Positions 8,680 to 19,085 of a stretch of 64,000 bases of DNA are shown one piece after another; within the stretch, counting starts at the first letter, position 1, and each line of letters begins with the position of its first letter. Below the pieces are notes generated by a model. That model saw only the letters and a list, made by a program, of their open reading frames with translations, searched no databases and was not told the origin of the DNA. The position numbers and the translations under genes were made by a program. Source of the stretch: Rhodococcoides kyotonense (GTDB lineage Bacteria > Actinomycetota > Actinomycetes > Mycobacteriales > Mycobacteriaceae); NCBI RefSeq assembly GCF_900188125.1, contig NZ_FZOW01000001.1, forward strand, positions 277,368-341,367. The letters are read 5' to 3'.

Positions 8680-10077
8680 ATGACGCAATCTGCAGAACGC
8701 CACACTGCGAAAGTCATCGGAGTCACCGTCGCCGCCGCGGTCGGCGGCTTCCTGTTCGGTTTCGACAGCTCGGTGGTCAACGGTGCGGTCGACTCGATTC
8801 AGGAGAACTTCGGCCTGACGTCGTTCGTCACCGGGTTCGCCGTTGCCATCGCGCTTCTCGGCTGTGCGGTCGGCGCATGGTTCGCGGGGCGACTCGCCGA
8901 CAGTTGGGGCCGTAAACGCGTCATGCTGCTCGGGTCGGCGCTGTTCACGATCTCTTCGCTCGGTTCGGGTTTCGCGTTCAGCGTCCCCGATCTGATGCTG
9001 TGGAGGGTCCTCTGCGGTCTCGGAATCGGCATCGCCTCGGTCATCGCGCCGGCGTACATCTCCGAGATCGCACCTGCTCGATTCCGCGGTGGTCTGGCGT
9101 CGCTGCAGCAGCTCGCCATCACGATAGGAATTTTCGCTGCGCTGCTGTCCGATGCGGTGCTGCAGAATGCGGCGGGCGGGCCGTCGAACGATCTGTGGTT
9201 CGGCCTCGAAGCATGGCGGTGGATGTTCCTCGTCGGCGTCGTGCCCGCGCTGGTCTATGGCTTCCTCGCGACGCTCATTCCCGAATCACCGCGGTACCTC
9301 GTCGGCAAGCATCTCGACGAGGAAGCCGCGCGCATTCTCGGTGAGGTCTCGGGTGAGCTGAATCCCGGCGAGCGTGTCAAGGAGATCCGTCTGACGCTTC
9401 GCAAGGAAGCCAAATCGTCGTTCAAGGACATTCGTGGTCCGAAGTTCGGACTGCAGCCGATCGTCTGGGTCGGCATCACGATGGCGATCCTGCAACAGTT
9501 CGTCGGTATCAACGCGATCTTCTACTACTCGACGACGCTGTGGAAGTCGGTAGGGTTCAGCGAGAATCAGTCGTTCGTGACGTCCGTGATCACGTCGATC
9601 ATCAATGTCACCATGACGTTCGTCGCGATCCTGTTCGTCGATCGAATCGGTCGTAAGAAGCTGCTGTCGGTGGGCTCGGTCGGCATGTTCGTCGGACTGG
9701 TCCTCGCGGCGGTCGCGTTCTCGCAAGCCGTCGGATCGGGCGACGACCTGACCCTGCCCGACCCCTGGGGTCTGGTCGCGCTGATCGGTGCCAATCTGTT
9801 CGTCATCTTCTTCGCCGCCACCTGGGGTCCGATCATGTGGGTGATGCTCGGCGAGATGTTCCCCAACAACATCCGCGCCGTCGCGCTCGGCCTCAGCACG
9901 GCAGCGAACTGGGTCGCCAATTTCACCATCACGTTGGCGTTCCCACCGTTGTCCCAGTCCATCGGGCTCGCGTTCATCTATTCGTTCTTCGCTCTGTTCG
10001 CGCTCCTGTCGTTCTTCTTCGTCAGGTTCAAGATCCGCGAGACCAAGGGGATGGAACTCGAGGACATGGTCCTGTAG
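8680..10077 (+). CDS. MFS sugar porter family transporter
   Basis: Proton-coupled sugar/polyol uptake protein of the inner membrane, 465 aa with about 12 hydrophobic segments. Sugar-porter signatures: GRLADSWGRKR after helix 2, PESPRYLVGKH at the end of the first half, QQFVGINAIFYYSTTLW in helix 7, and DRIGRKKLL between helices 8 and 9. The substrate cannot be read from sequence; relatives carry glucose, galactose, xylose or inositol. ATG 8680 was chosen because the frame upstream is not membrane-like; GCAGGA lies nearby. No sugar catabolic gene is adjacent. Confidence 0.88.
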   Translation: MTQSAERHTAKVIGVTVAAAVGGFLFGFDSSVVNGAVDSIQENFGLTSFVTGFAVAIALLGCAVGAWFAGRLADSWGRKRVMLLGSALFTISSLGSGFAFSVPDLMLWRVLCGLGIGIASVIAPAYISEIAPARFRGGLASLQQLAITIGIFAALLSDAVLQNAAGGPSNDLWFGLEAWRWMFLVGVVPALVYGFLATLIPESPRYLVGKHLDEEAARILGEVSGELNPGERVKEIRLTLRKEAKSSFKDIRGPKFGLQPIVWVGITMAILQQFVGINAIFYYSTTLWKSVGFSENQSFVTSVITSIINVTMTFVAILFVDRIGRKKLLSVGSVGMFVGLVLAAVAFSQAVGSGDDLTLPDPWGLVALIGANLFVIFFAATWGPIMWVMLGEMFPNNIRAVALGLSTAANWVANFTITLAFPPLSQSIGLAFIYSFFALFALLSFFFVRFKIRETKGMELEDMVL

Positions 10078-10110
10078 CAATCGTCGACACTCCCGAAAGA
10101 GTGAACCGAA

Positions 10111-10395
10111 ATGGCAATGTTCGTCGTCGAGTACTCGTACACACCCGAATCGTCCGCCGGACGCGACGATCACCGCACCGACCATCGTGCGTGGCTCACC
10201 GAGCTGGTTCGACGCAAGGTGGTTCGATCCTCCGGACCGTTGGCCGATCACACCGGCGCGATGTTCATCGTGCAGGCATCCGACGAGGATGCCGTCAGGC
10301 GACTGTTCTCGCACGATCCGTTCGTGCTCGCCGACCTCGTCGCCGACATCAAGATCTCGGAGTGGACACCCGCGATGGGTGAATTCAGTGGGTGA
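10111..10395 (+). CDS. YciI family protein
   Basis: Small ferredoxin-like-fold protein of 94 aa. The family has a conserved His-Asp pair thought to be catalytic; here DDHRTDHRAWL (about residues 23-33) and SGPLADHTGAMFIVQA (about 43-58) occupy the expected places. Function unknown in most members; some act in aromatic dechlorination or as stress-related YCII domains. It lies 33 bases after the sugar porter on the same strand, with AGAG before ATG 10111. Confidence 0.78.
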   Translation: MAMFVVEYSYTPESSAGRDDHRTDHRAWLTELVRRKVVRSSGPLADHTGAMFIVQASDEDAVRRLFSHDPFVLADLVADIKISEWTPAMGEFSG

Positions 10396-10446
10396 GATTT
10401 CCGATAGACCGACGACGACTGTCCGCGCCACGCGCATTCTGTCGGC

Positions 10447-11691
10447 ATGCCTCGCACACCTTCGTTCCTGACGCATCCACATCAGGCGTTCACGGCCGGG
10501 TTCTACCGTAACGACGACTTCGACTTCCAGGTGCGTCTCGCGCTCGGAGCGGCCGCGTTCGGAGCAACCGACGCCGGGGAAGTCCTGTCCACGATCGCGC
10601 CTGTCCGCGACAACGACCACGACGCGTGGTTCGAGGCGTGGATCGAGCTCGGCACTCGCGTGCGATCCCTCGCCGACGCGTCGGCCGAGAAAGGACACGA
10701 TGTCAGCGCGGCGCAGGCCTACCTGCGTGCAGCAACCTATTTCGCGATCGCGGTCGACTCGGTCGCCGGACTGGACAGCGACGACCAGTTGCTGCCGACC
10801 TTCCGCCTGCACCGCTCGGCATGGGATCGCTTCGTGGACACGACGTCGCATTCGGTGGAACGGATCGAGATCCCGTACGAGGACGGGCCGATGCCGGGCT
10901 ACGTCTTCCGCCCGTCGGGCGATGGAGCCCGCCGCCCGACGTTCGTCATGGTCAACGGAAGCGACGGTGCGCTGACGTCACTGTGGTCGTCTGGAGCGGC
11001 CGGGGCGTTGGCGCGCGGCTACAACGTCGTCATGTTCGACGGGCCCGGCCAGCAATCGATGTTGTTCGAGCGCAGTATCGGATTTCGACCCGACTGGGAA
11101 GCCGTCGTGACACCGGTCGTCGACGTCCTCGTGGCTCGTCCGGACGTCGACACGGACAAGCTCGCGCTGTACGGAATCAGTCAGGGCGGGTTCTGGGTCC
11201 CCCGCGCTCTCGCATTCGAGCATCGCTTCGCCGCGGCTGTGCTCGATCCCGGTGTCGTCGACGTCGCGACCAGTTGGACCGGCCACTTTCCGAAGAACAT
11301 GATCCGAATGCTCGACGACGGCGACCGCAAGACCTTCGATCGCGATATGGCACTGGGCATGAAGGTCTCGAAAGAGACTGCGCGGGAATGGAACTTCCGG
11401 GCTCGCCCGTACTGCACGGACGGATATTTCGACACCGTGATGGAAGTACGCAAGTACAACCTGGACGGCCTACTCGGCAAGATAGACACTCCGCTGTTCG
11501 TGGCGAATCCCGAGGACGAGCAATTCTGGCCCGGCCAGTCCAAGCAACTAGCCGACGCGGTGTCCGCGGACGCCCACGTGTCCGACTTCACCGCCGCCGA
11601 GGGCGCCAACTACCACTGCCAGCCGATGGCGCGGACCCTGACGGATCAGCGGATGTTCGATTGGCTCGACGACACACTGGCCGAACGCTAG
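10447..11691 (+). CDS. Alpha/beta hydrolase of the DHPON-hydrolase-like family
   Basis: 414 aa with a helical N-terminal part of about 150 residues, then an alpha/beta-hydrolase core. The triad appears as Ser245 in GISQGG, Asp near 357 in EDEQFWPG and His near 390 in NYHCQP. The architecture resembles 2,6-dihydroxypseudooxynicotine hydrolase and related C-C or ester hydrolases; the physiological substrate is unknown. The 3' end overlaps the convergent dxs gene by four bases. Confidence 0.82.
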   Translation: MPRTPSFLTHPHQAFTAGFYRNDDFDFQVRLALGAAAFGATDAGEVLSTIAPVRDNDHDAWFEAWIELGTRVRSLADASAEKGHDVSAAQAYLRAATYFAIAVDSVAGLDSDDQLLPTFRLHRSAWDRFVDTTSHSVERIEIPYEDGPMPGYVFRPSGDGARRPTFVMVNGSDGALTSLWSSGAAGALARGYNVVMFDGPGQQSMLFERSIGFRPDWEAVVTPVVDVLVARPDVDTDKLALYGISQGGFWVPRALAFEHRFAAAVLDPGVVDVATSWTGHFPKNMIRMLDDGDRKTFDRDMALGMKVSKETAREWNFRARPYCTDGYFDTVMEVRKYNLDGLLGKIDTPLFVANPEDEQFWPGQSKQLADAVSADAHVSDFTAAEGANYHCQPMARTLTDQRMFDWLDDTLAER

Positions 11692-13568
11692 ACCGCTTTG
11701 GACCACTCGACGATGCGCTGCGCGACGTCCTCGGACGTGAGCCCGATCTCGCGGTGAATCTGTTCGCGTGAGGCGTGGTCCAGAAAACGTTGCGGCACAC
11801 CGACGTCGCGGCACACCGTGTCGATACCCGCGGCGCGGATCGAGGCGGACACACTGGATCCGACACCGCCGTTCACGCCGGAATCCTCCAGCGTCACGAC
11901 GAGCCGATAGTCGTCGGCGAGCGTCACGAGCGCCTGTGGAACGGGCAGCACCCAGCGCGGATCGACGACGGCGACCGAAAGTCCTTGCGCGGTCAGCTTC
12001 TTCGCCGCGTCCAGTGCCAACCCCGCAAAGGCGCCGACGGACACGATCAACACGTCACGGTCACCCGACTCGGGCTCTGCGAGCACGTCGACGACACCGT
12101 CCAATCGCCGTATCGCCGGAACATCTTCCGTCACAGCACCTTTCGGGAACCGCAACGCGGTCGGACCGTCGTCGACCGCAAGTGCTTCACCGAGTTCCTC
12201 GCGGAGCGTCGCGCAGTCGCGGGGCGCCGCGACGCGCATGCCCGGCACGATGTTCAGCAGCGACATGTCCCACATGCCGTTGTGGCTCGCACCGTCGGAT
12301 CCGGTCACGCCTGCCCGATCCAGGACCAGGGTCACCGGAAGTTTCAACAGCGCGACGTCCATCAACAGTTGGTCGAACGCGCGGTTCAGGAACGTCGAAT
12401 ACACCGCGACGACCGGATGCAGCCCCCCGAGCGCGAGTCCTGCGGCCGACGTCACTGCATGTTGTTCGGCGATACCGACGTCGAACATGCGGTCGGGGTA
12501 GGCCTCGCCGAACGCAGCGAGGCCGGTGGGACCTGCCATCGCCGCGGTGATGGCTACGATGTCCGGCCGATCGGCAGCCCGGTCGATGAGTTCCTGCGAG
12601 AAGACCGACGTCCAGTCCGGGTCGGACACCGATCGCGCGAGACCGGTGAGCGGATCGATCACACCCGTGGCGTGCATCTGATCGGCGACGTGGTTCTCCG
12701 CATGGGCATAACCCATGCCCTTACGCGTGACCGCATGGACTATGACGGGACCGCCGTACGCCTTGGCTCGACGCAGCGCGGACTCGAGCGCAGGTTCGTC
12801 GTGGCCGTCGACGGGACCGAGGTATTTGATCCCGAGATCGGTGAACATGACCTGAGGGCTGATCGCGTCCTTCACACCGGCTTTCATGCCGTGCAGCATC
12901 GCGTACGCCGTCTTGCCGACGAACGGAATCTTGCGCACGATCCGGCGACCGTTGTCGAGAGCACGTTCGTATCCGGGCTGCAACCGAAGGGCGGCGAGGT
13001 GCTCGGCGAGCCCGCCGATCGTCGGCGCATAGGAGCGTCCGTTGTCGTTGACGACGATGACGAGCGAGCGGTCCTTGCCTGCGGCGATGTTGTTGAGTGC
13101 CTCCCAACACATACCGCCGGTGAGCGCACCGTCACCGACGACAGCGACCACGTGGCGATCGGTCTGCCCGGTCAGCTGGAATGCCTTGGCGAGACCGTCT
13201 GCGTAGGACAACGAGGCCGACGCGTGCGACGACTCGACCCAGTCGTGTTCGCTCTCGCCGCGCGCCGGGTAGCCGGACAGACCGCCCTGCTTGCGGAGCG
13301 AATCGAACGCCCCTGCCCTGCCGGTGATGATCTTGTGCACGTAAGCCTGGTGCCCGGTGTCGAAGATGATCGGGTCGTCGGGCGAGGAGAAGATGCGATG
13401 CACTGCGAGCGTCAACTCGACGACACCCAGGTTGGGTCCGAGGTGCCCGCCGGTCGCGGACACCTTCTCGACGAGGAAATCACGGATTTCGCCGGCCAGA
13501 TCGGCTACCTCGGACGGGGCCAGAAGGCGCAGGTCCTCGGGCGTCTGAACACGAGCTAGGACACCCAA
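11688..13568 (-). CDS. dxs: 1-deoxy-D-xylulose-5-phosphate synthase
   Basis: Thiamine-diphosphate enzyme joining pyruvate and glyceraldehyde-3-phosphate, first step of the MEP isoprenoid pathway. 626 aa. The ThDP motif [18 protein letters not shown], the [17 protein letters not shown]-terminal block, [16 protein letters not shown] with its catalytic Glu, and [15 protein letters not shown] are all present. The start is TTG at 13568, with GGGAG about 9 bases upstream; from memory this aligns with the N-terminus of mycobacterial DXS, and no better ATG/GTG is in frame before the conserved block. Monocistronic in appearance. Confidence 0.95.
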   Translation of the reverse strand: MGVLARVQTPEDLRLLAPSEVADLAGEIRDFLVEKVSATGGHLGPNLGVVELTLAVHRIFSSPDDPIIFDTGHQAYVHKIITGRAGAFDSLRKQGGLSGYPARGESEHDWVESSHASASLSYADGLAKAFQLTGQTDRHVVAVVGDGALTGGMCWEALNNIAAGKDRSLVIVVNDNGRSYAPTIGGLAEHLAALRLQPGYERALDNGRRIVRKIPFVGKTAYAMLHGMKAGVKDAISPQVMFTDLGIKYLGPVDGHDEPALESALRRAKAYGGPVIVHAVTRKGMGYAHAENHVADQMHATGVIDPLTGLARSVSDPDWTSVFSQELIDRAADRPDIVAITAAMAGPTGLAAFGEAYPDRMFDVGIAEQHAVTSAAGLALGGLHPVVAVYSTFLNRAFDQLLMDVALLKLPVTLVLDRAGVTGSDGASHNGMWDMSLLNIVPGMRVAAPRDCATLREELGEALAVDDGPTALRFPKGAVTEDVPAIRRLDGVVDVLAEPESGDRDVLIVSVGAFAGLALDAAKKLTAQGLSVAVVDPRWVLPVPQALVTLADDYRLVVTLEDSGVNGGVGSSVSASIRAAGIDTVCRDVGVPQRFLDHASREQIHREIGLTSEDVAQRIVEWSKAV

Positions 13569-13752
13569 CGAGATCGCTCCCTTCGGCCGGTGAAATTTCG
13601 GTTTCGATCAGCACAGTCTACGTAGACCACCGAGGCCACGAGCCCCGACAACACGTTCCAATCGACAATACTGTGGTCTGCTCCGTCCGCCCAACCACAC
13701 CCGCGCGTCCATGGTCACATCGAAACCGGAAGCCGCAGCATAGGGTTGCCTC

Positions 13753-15579
13753 ATGACGACGGTGGTCGACGACATTCTCCAACGCGTCTTCGACGCGTGC
13801 CGCGGCGAGAGCTCGGGGGCGGTGGCCGACTACATCCCGGAACTCGCCGAGGTCTCCCCCGACGGTTTCGGGATCTCCCTGGCGACGAGCGACGGGTACC
13901 TGTACGAAATCGGCGATACACGCACCCCGTTCACCATCCAGTCGATCTCGAAGCCGTTCACGTACGGACTCGCGCTCGCCGACAACGGTGAAGACGCGGT
14001 CGCACGGAAGATCGACATCGAACCGTCCGGTGAGCCGTTCAACGAGATCAGCCTCGATCCCGTCACCGAGCGTCCTCGCAATCCGATGATCAACGCGGGA
14101 GCCATCACCTCGGCATCACTGATCCACGGGCAGACCGCCGAGGAGCGGTTCGAACGGATTCGGCAGTCGTACTCGCTCTACGCGGGCAGGCAGCTGGAGT
14201 TCAACGACGCGGTGTACCGCTCGGAAGCGAAGACGGGCAACCGAAATCGTGCGATCGGATACATGCTGCGGTCGTTCGACATCGTCGAGAACGATCCCGA
14301 CGCCGCCGTCGACCTGTACTTCCGTCAATGCTCCATCGACGTCACTGCGGCCGACCTCGCCATGATGGCCGCGACCATGGCGAACAACGGCGTGAACCCA
14401 CGAACGGGGCTGCGCGCGTTGTCGCCGGTTCTCGTCGAGCGAGTGCTCAGCGTCATGACGACGTGCGGTATGTACGACGGCGCAGGCGACTGGGTCGCGA
14501 AGGTCGGGCTGCCCGCGAAAAGCGGCGTCGGCGGCGGAGTGCTGGCCGTGTTGCCGGGTCAGATGGGCATCGCCGTCTACTCACCGAGGCTCGATTCACA
14601 CGGAAACAGTGTGCGCGGTGTGGCGGCCTGCCGCCGGCTCTCGCGCAAGTTGGAACTGCACTTCCTGCACGTTCCGCGCGCATCGGCGTCTGCGGTACGC
14701 GGCCGATACACGGTCGCCGAGGCCCCGTCGCGCAAGCGCCGCAGCGAGATCGAACAGGATGCGTTGGCACGATTCGGTCATCGTGCCCGGGTCTACGAGC
14801 TGCACGGCGACCTGCTCTTCTCCGGCGCCGAGACGGCCGTGCGGGAGATCGGCACGCTGGACGAGGACCTCGATGCGCTCGTGCTGGACGTGCGCGGCGT
14901 CGACGACGTCAGCGACATCGCCCGCAGCATGTTCGACGACCTGAGCACACAACTCGGGAAAAAGGGCTGCCACGCCGCGTTCGTCGACCCTCGCGGTGTC
15001 CTCGGGCATGCCACGTCCAGTATCGACCCGAACGATCCCGGCGGACGTGTGTTCGCCGACCTGGGCTCGGGGGTCAGGTGGGCAGAAGAGCGAGTGCTGG
15101 ACCGATATTGCGTCGGTCCACGCCAGCCCATGGCGATCTCCGCGGGTGAGCATCCGGTGTTCGCCGGCCTGACGCCCGAGCAGTACGCACGAGCGTCGGC
15201 AGTGACGGAAATCCGGCACTACGCCCGCGGCGAGACCATCGTTCACGCCGGCGACCACGCAGCAGGATTGTTCCTGGTCCTGATCGGCGAGGTCAGTTCG
15301 ACCTACGAGGCACCAGGCGGATTTCGGCACCGAATCTCGACGCTGTCCCCGGGCATGAGCTTCGGCGAGATGCCGTTGCTGGCGGGCACGACGTTCCTGC
15401 TGGACTTCTGCGCGGACACCGACTTGACCGTCGCCGTCATCTCCGTGGCCGATTTCGAATCGCTCACGGTCGATGCACCGGAAGTGAAGCTCGGACTGCT
15501 GAGCAACCTGGCGTCGGGGGCCTACATGCAGATGAACATAGCGATCAAGTCGCTGGGGCAGTTCGGCATCGGGCGCTGA
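13753..15579 (+). CDS. glsA: Glutaminase fused to STAS and cyclic-nucleotide-binding-like domains
   Basis: 608 aa. The N-terminal ~310 residues are a serine-dependent glutaminase (glutamine to glutamate and ammonia) with the SxxK pair Ser64/Lys67 in QSISKPF, NPMINAGAI and GVGGGVLAVLPGQMGIAVYSP. A STAS-like domain spans about 340-425 (VYELHGDLLFSGAET, LVLDVRGVDDVSD). A CNB-fold domain spans about 460-595, with the phosphate cassette FGEMPLLAGTTFLLDF. In classical cNMP binders this cassette carries an Arg after the small loop; here Leu/Asp occupy that stretch, so binding of cAMP is doubtful. Bare glutaminases are about 310 aa. Likely a regulated glutaminase (inference). Confidence 0.88.
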   Translation: MTTVVDDILQRVFDACRGESSGAVADYIPELAEVSPDGFGISLATSDGYLYEIGDTRTPFTIQSISKPFTYGLALADNGEDAVARKIDIEPSGEPFNEISLDPVTERPRNPMINAGAITSASLIHGQTAEERFERIRQSYSLYAGRQLEFNDAVYRSEAKTGNRNRAIGYMLRSFDIVENDPDAAVDLYFRQCSIDVTAADLAMMAATMANNGVNPRTGLRALSPVLVERVLSVMTTCGMYDGAGDWVAKVGLPAKSGVGGGVLAVLPGQMGIAVYSPRLDSHGNSVRGVAACRRLSRKLELHFLHVPRASASAVRGRYTVAEAPSRKRRSEIEQDALARFGHRARVYELHGDLLFSGAETAVREIGTLDEDLDALVLDVRGVDDVSDIARSMFDDLSTQLGKKGCHAAFVDPRGVLGHATSSIDPNDPGGRVFADLGSGVRWAEERVLDRYCVGPRQPMAISAGEHPVFAGLTPEQYARASAVTEIRHYARGETIVHAGDHAAGLFLVLIGEVSSTYEAPGGFRHRISTLSPGMSFGEMPLLAGTTFLLDFCADTDLTVAVISVADFESLTVDAPEVKLGLLSNLASGAYMQMNIAIKSLGQFGIGR

Positions 15580-15617
15580 CCTTCCTACGCGAACGCATAT
15601 GCGTTCGCGTAGGAAGG
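15580..15617. terminator. Perfect 38-bp palindrome between convergent genes
   Basis: CCTTCCTACGCGAACGCAT (15580-15598) is followed directly by its exact complement (15599-15617), starting one base after the glutaminase stop and ending 7 bases before the rskA stop. Position suggests a bidirectional terminator; there is no T-tract, as is common in Actinobacteria. Confidence 0.65.
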
Positions 15618-15624
15618 GTGACCG

Positions 15625-16383
15625 CTACGCCGTCAACGTCACCATCGTCAGCACGTCGGTGGGTTGCGGCGAACCGCCTGCGGGCTCGAGCGAGAACGCG
15701 AAGTTGGTCGACGTTCCCATCCCGTCGATTACGGTCTCGTCGCCGTTCGCCAGCTGATCGGAGGTCACCAGACCGACCGATCGAGGCGTCCCGTCGACGA
15801 ACCACATCTGGTAGTCCTTGCCTGCCTCGGGTGCCGGAACACCGTCGAGCGTGACGACGACCGAATCGGAGTCACGCGAGTACGACACAGTTGCCGTTCC
15901 GCCACCGGGGAATTCGGCAACGGCCTGACGCGCGTCGGGCGCTGCGACGATCTGCTCGGCTTGCGTCGGACTCGGATCGTTGCCCAGCACCTGCGTCGCC
16001 ACGACCGCACCACCCACCGCTACGACGACGGCAGCAGCGGCCGCCATCAACGTGGTCCGCCACTTGGCGTTTCGCCGACCACGATGGCGTGCCATGCTGG
16101 TCACGTTCGAGCCCTCGCCTGGCGTCGGCGCGGACTGCACGTGATTCGGAATTTCTTCCAGCACACGCATTCTCAGTTCGGCTGGTGGTTCGACTGCATC
16201 GAGCACCGATACCAACGCCAGCGTCTCCTGGATCTCGCTGACGAGGATGTTGAACTGGACGCGCGCAGTGTCGTCCACCGACCGAAGGTCGCTCTCGATC
16301 TCGGCATGCTCTGCTTCGCTGACCGCGTGGAGTGCGTACACCTCCGCGGCGTCGAGCAGTCGTTGTCGTGATGCCTCACTCAC
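15625..16383 (-). CDS. rskA: Anti-sigma-K factor
   Basis: Membrane anti-sigma factor holding SigK inactive until cleaved. About 252 aa from GTG 16383, which overlaps the sigK stop (GTGA) and aligns residue for residue with the N-terminus of mycobacterial RskA (LLDAAEVYALHAVS) from memory. The N-terminal helical anti-sigma domain spans about 1-80, one membrane helix near 120-145 (TTLMAAAAAVVVAVGGAVVA), and the C-terminal RskA domain outside the membrane includes KDYQMWFVDG. ATG 16404 is an alternative start. Co-transcribed with sigK. Confidence 0.9.
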   Translation of the reverse strand: MSEASRQRLLDAAEVYALHAVSEAEHAEIESDLRSVDDTARVQFNILVSEIQETLALVSVLDAVEPPAELRMRVLEEIPNHVQSAPTPGEGSNVTSMARHRGRRNAKWRTTLMAAAAAVVVAVGGAVVATQVLGNDPSPTQAEQIVAAPDARQAVAEFPGGGTATVSYSRDSDSVVVTLDGVPAPEAGKDYQMWFVDGTPRSVGLVTSDQLANGDETVIDGMGTSTNFAFSLEPAGGSPQPTDVLTMVTLTA

Positions 16384-17129
16384 GAGGGTGTCACCCCCAG
16401 ACATGTCTTCAACTTGATCAATCCGTCCCGTATTCGCGATTTGATGGTCGGCACGGCTACATCGAGCCGCTCGGCCACCTCGCGGTAAGTCCAACCGCTG
16501 TAGTAAGCCATTCGTACCGATTCACGCTGTGTATCGGTGAGTGTGTCGAGGCACGCAATCACTGCGTCCGACTCGAGTCGCTGCGTGACCGCTTCGAGCA
16601 CCTCGTCGTGCTCCGGCGAGTGGCTGATCGCGCCGTAAGCGGCCTCGCGATCGGTACCGGATTGCTCGGACCGAACGCGGTCGACAGCACGGCGGTGCGC
16701 CAACGTCATGATCCAGGCGAGCGGGCTCCCCTGGTTCGGGTCGTAGTTGGGTGCCGACCGCCAGACCTGCAGGAACACTTCCTGCGTCGTCTCCTCGCTG
16801 TACCCCGGGTCACGAAGAACCCGCAGCACCATGCCGTAGACGCGCGCCGACGTGGCGTCGTACAACTCGCCGAACGCACGTTGGTCACCTCCGGCGACCG
16901 CGAGCATCAAGCGCCGAAGGCGCTCGGCCTCGTCCGCGCGCAAGTTGCGCAACTGCGCACTCGGAACGGCACATGCCGGTCCATCGGCGTCGTCCTGCAT
17001 CGACGGGGTGTCTTCTGGCCCGGACGTTCCCTGGTGGGACGAACCCGGACTCGGGCTACTGCTCACCGGAACGAGGTCCCAACTGCTTCGACTCTGATCG
17101 CGTTCATTGATCAAGAGAGTAGTGCTCAT
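16380..17129 (-). CDS. sigK: ECF RNA polymerase sigma factor SigK
   Basis: Extracytoplasmic-function sigma factor of the SigK (ECF19) group. Region 2 spans roughly 85-150 ([35 protein letters not shown]) and region 4 roughly 185-245 ([36 protein letters not shown]). ATG 17129 gives 249 aa with an unconserved N-terminal extension of about 60 residues; ATG 17000 would give a protein nearer the usual size. The SigK-like promoter 46 bases upstream favours the longer form or a longer leader. It is followed by rskA with a 4-base overlap. Confidence 0.88.
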   Translation of the reverse strand: MSTTLLINERDQSRSSWDLVPVSSSPSPGSSHQGTSGPEDTPSMQDDADGPACAVPSAQLRNLRADEAERLRRLMLAVAGGDQRAFGELYDATSARVYGMVLRVLRDPGYSEETTQEVFLQVWRSAPNYDPNQGSPLAWIMTLAHRRAVDRVRSEQSGTDREAAYGAISHSPEHDEVLEAVTQRLESDAVIACLDTLTDTQRESVRMAYYSGWTYREVAERLDVAVPTIKSRIRDGLIKLKTCLGVTPS

Positions 17130-17174
17130 ATCGCTTTCACACCGAAACCTCCGCGTTTTCCCGCCGCACAACAC

Positions 17175-17201
17175 ATTCGGTACATGTCACGAATTGGATG
17201 G
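17175..17201 (-). promoter_or_regulatory. SigK-type promoter of sigK-rskA
   Basis: On the minus strand CCATCC (17201-17196), 15 bases, then CCGAAT (17180-17175). Recalled mycobacterial SigK promoters have CCATCC and CCGAAT boxes at nearly this spacing. The start of transcription would be near 17168, about 38 bases before ATG 17129. This implies autoregulation of the operon. Confidence 0.65.
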
Positions 17202-17254
17202 CCGAGCAGGAAAAACATTTGCGGAACGGGGCCGAGTCGGACAATCTTGGACGA

Positions 17255-18241
17255 ATGGGACAGCAACCGGCTATCGAGACCTCAGGCTTGATCAAACGGT
17301 TCGGCGACACGGCCGCCGTGGACGGAATCGACCTCTCGGTGCCGACGGGCGGCGTGTACGGGGTCCTCGGCCCCAACGGGGCAGGGAAGACGACGACCAT
17401 ACGCATGCTCGCGACGTTGTTACCGATCGACGGCGGGGCCGCTCGGGTGCTCGGTCACGACGTCGCCAACGAAGCCGACGCGGTGCGCAGCAAGGTCTCC
17501 CTCACCGGTCAGTTCGCGTCGCTCGACGAGGACCTCACCGGCACCGAGAACCTGGTCCTGCTGGCGCGGCTCTACGGCTATTCGAGGCCTGCGGCACGAA
17601 CACGCGCCGAGGAGCTGCTGACCGCCTTCGGAATCGCCGACGCGGGAAGCCGTCAGGTGAAGACGTACTCCGGCGGCATGCGTCGACGCATCGACATCGC
17701 GGCCAGCATCATCGTCACACCGGAACTCATCTTCCTCGACGAACCGACCACCGGCCTCGACCCTCGCAGTCGAAATCAGGTGTGGGACATCGTCCGCGCG
17801 CTCGTCGCCGGAGGCACGACCGTCCTGCTCACGACCCAATATCTCGACGAGGCGGATCACCTTGCCGGCCGTATCGCCGTGATCGACCGCGGACGAGTCA
17901 TCGCAGAAGGAACGACGAGCGAACTGAAGGCATCGGTCGGCGCAGGATCACTGGAAGTCCGAGTGCTCGACCCGGCGCAGCGCAATGCCGCAGCCCAGAT
18001 TCTGCGGACGATTCTGCGCGAGCAGATCATCGAGGAAGCCGACCCCGCCGCTCTCGCCGCCCGCCTGGACTCCACGTCGTCCGTGGCGGCTGCGCTACCC
18101 GCCTTCGAGGAGGCGGGAATCGGGATCGCGTCGTTCGCCATCGGCCAACCGAGCCTCGACGAGGTCTTCCTCGCATTGACCGGACACACCACCGACGACG
18201 AGAGCGGCGACAACCACACGATCGGGGAACCTGCGTCATGA
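17255..18241 (+). CDS. ABC transporter ATP-binding protein, DrrA-like
   Basis: ATPase subunit of an ABC-2 type exporter, 328 aa from ATG 17255 (ATG 17198 in frame is possible but adds unconserved residues). Walker [10 protein letters not shown], signature YSGGMRRR, Walker [14 protein letters not shown] and the switch [11 protein letters not shown] are clear; Gln in place of the switch His is typical of the daunorubicin-resistance group. A C-terminal extension of about 100 residues is also typical of DrrA. ATGA overlap with the permease gene. Cargo unknown; drug or lipid export is the usual role. Divergent from sigK, whose promoter lies in the shared intergenic region. Confidence 0.87.
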   Translation: MGQQPAIETSGLIKRFGDTAAVDGIDLSVPTGGVYGVLGPNGAGKTTTIRMLATLLPIDGGAARVLGHDVANEADAVRSKVSLTGQFASLDEDLTGTENLVLLARLYGYSRPAARTRAEELLTAFGIADAGSRQVKTYSGGMRRRIDIAASIIVTPELIFLDEPTTGLDPRSRNQVWDIVRALVAGGTTVLLTTQYLDEADHLAGRIAVIDRGRVIAEGTTSELKASVGAGSLEVRVLDPAQRNAAAQILRTILREQIIEEADPAALAARLDSTSSVAAALPAFEEAGIGIASFAIGQPSLDEVFLALTGHTTDDESGDNHTIGEPAS

Positions 18242-19077
18242 CCGTTTCCACCACCAAGCCCACGGACTCCACCGACGCGGTGTCCGACGTCCTACGCGCA
18301 GCAGGCCCTCGGCCTGCCCGCCCGTCGGCGCTGTCGACGTCGCTGTCGTTCGGGTGGCGTGCGCTGCTGAAGATCAAGCACGTCCCGGAACAGTTGTTCG
18401 ACGTGACGATGTTCCCGATCATGTTCACCCTGCTGTTCACCTACCTCTTCGGTGGGGCACTCGCGGGGTCGACCAACGCGTACATCCAGTTTCTTCTGCC
18501 CGGCATCCTGGTGCAGACGGTCGTCATGATCACGATGTACACGGGCGTGACGATCAACAAGGACATCGAGAAGGGCGTCTTCGACCGGTTCCGGTCGCTC
18601 CCGATCTGGCGGCCGTCTCCGCTCGTCGGCGCCTTGTTCGGTGACGTCGTTCGTTACTCGTTGGCGTCGGTGATCGTGTTGATCCTCGGCTTGATCATCG
18701 GATTCCGCCCCGAAGGCGGACTCGTCGGCGTCGTCGCGTCGGTACTGCTGCTGCTCGTGTTCTCGTTCTGTCTGTCGTGGGTCTGGACCATGATCGCGAT
18801 GATCGTGCGCACCGAGGCCGCCGTGATGGGCGTCTCGATGTTCATCCTGTTCCCACTGACTTTCGCCAGCAACATCTTCGTGGATCCTCAGACCATGCCG
18901 GGGTGGCTACGTGCCTTCGTCGAGGTCAACCCGGTCAGCTTTCTCGTCACGTCGATTCGGTCACTGATGGCCGGTGACCCCGACACGACCAAGTTGATGG
19001 TCACCGCCGCGATGTGCGCCGGATTCCTGGTGATCTTCGGGCCGCTGACGATGCGTCTGTACAACCGCAAGACCTAG
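18238..19077 (+). CDS. ABC-2 type transporter permease, DrrB-like
   Basis: Membrane subunit of the exporter encoded with the preceding ATPase. 279 aa with six hydrophobic segments starting near residue 60 ([20 protein letters not shown]), and the ABC-2 signature region [31 protein letters not shown] near residue 210. The first 40 residues are cytoplasmic and low-complexity. Translationally coupled through a 4-base overlap. Convergent with the CGNR gene 8 bases downstream, without a visible terminator. Confidence 0.87.
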   Translation: MTVSTTKPTDSTDAVSDVLRAAGPRPARPSALSTSLSFGWRALLKIKHVPEQLFDVTMFPIMFTLLFTYLFGGALAGSTNAYIQFLLPGILVQTVVMITMYTGVTINKDIEKGVFDRFRSLPIWRPSPLVGALFGDVVRYSLASVIVLILGLIIGFRPEGGLVGVVASVLLLLVFSFCLSWVWTMIAMIVRTEAAVMGVSMFILFPLTFASNIFVDPQTMPGWLRAFVEVNPVSFLVTSIRSLMAGDPDTTKLMVTAAMCAGFLVIFGPLTMRLYNRKT

Positions 19078-19085
19078 GGCTCGGT

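Noticed and set aside
11775-13559. 594-codon plus-strand frame opposite dxs
   Set aside because: Mirror frame of a highly GC-rich gene; composition is not protein-like and dxs is certain.
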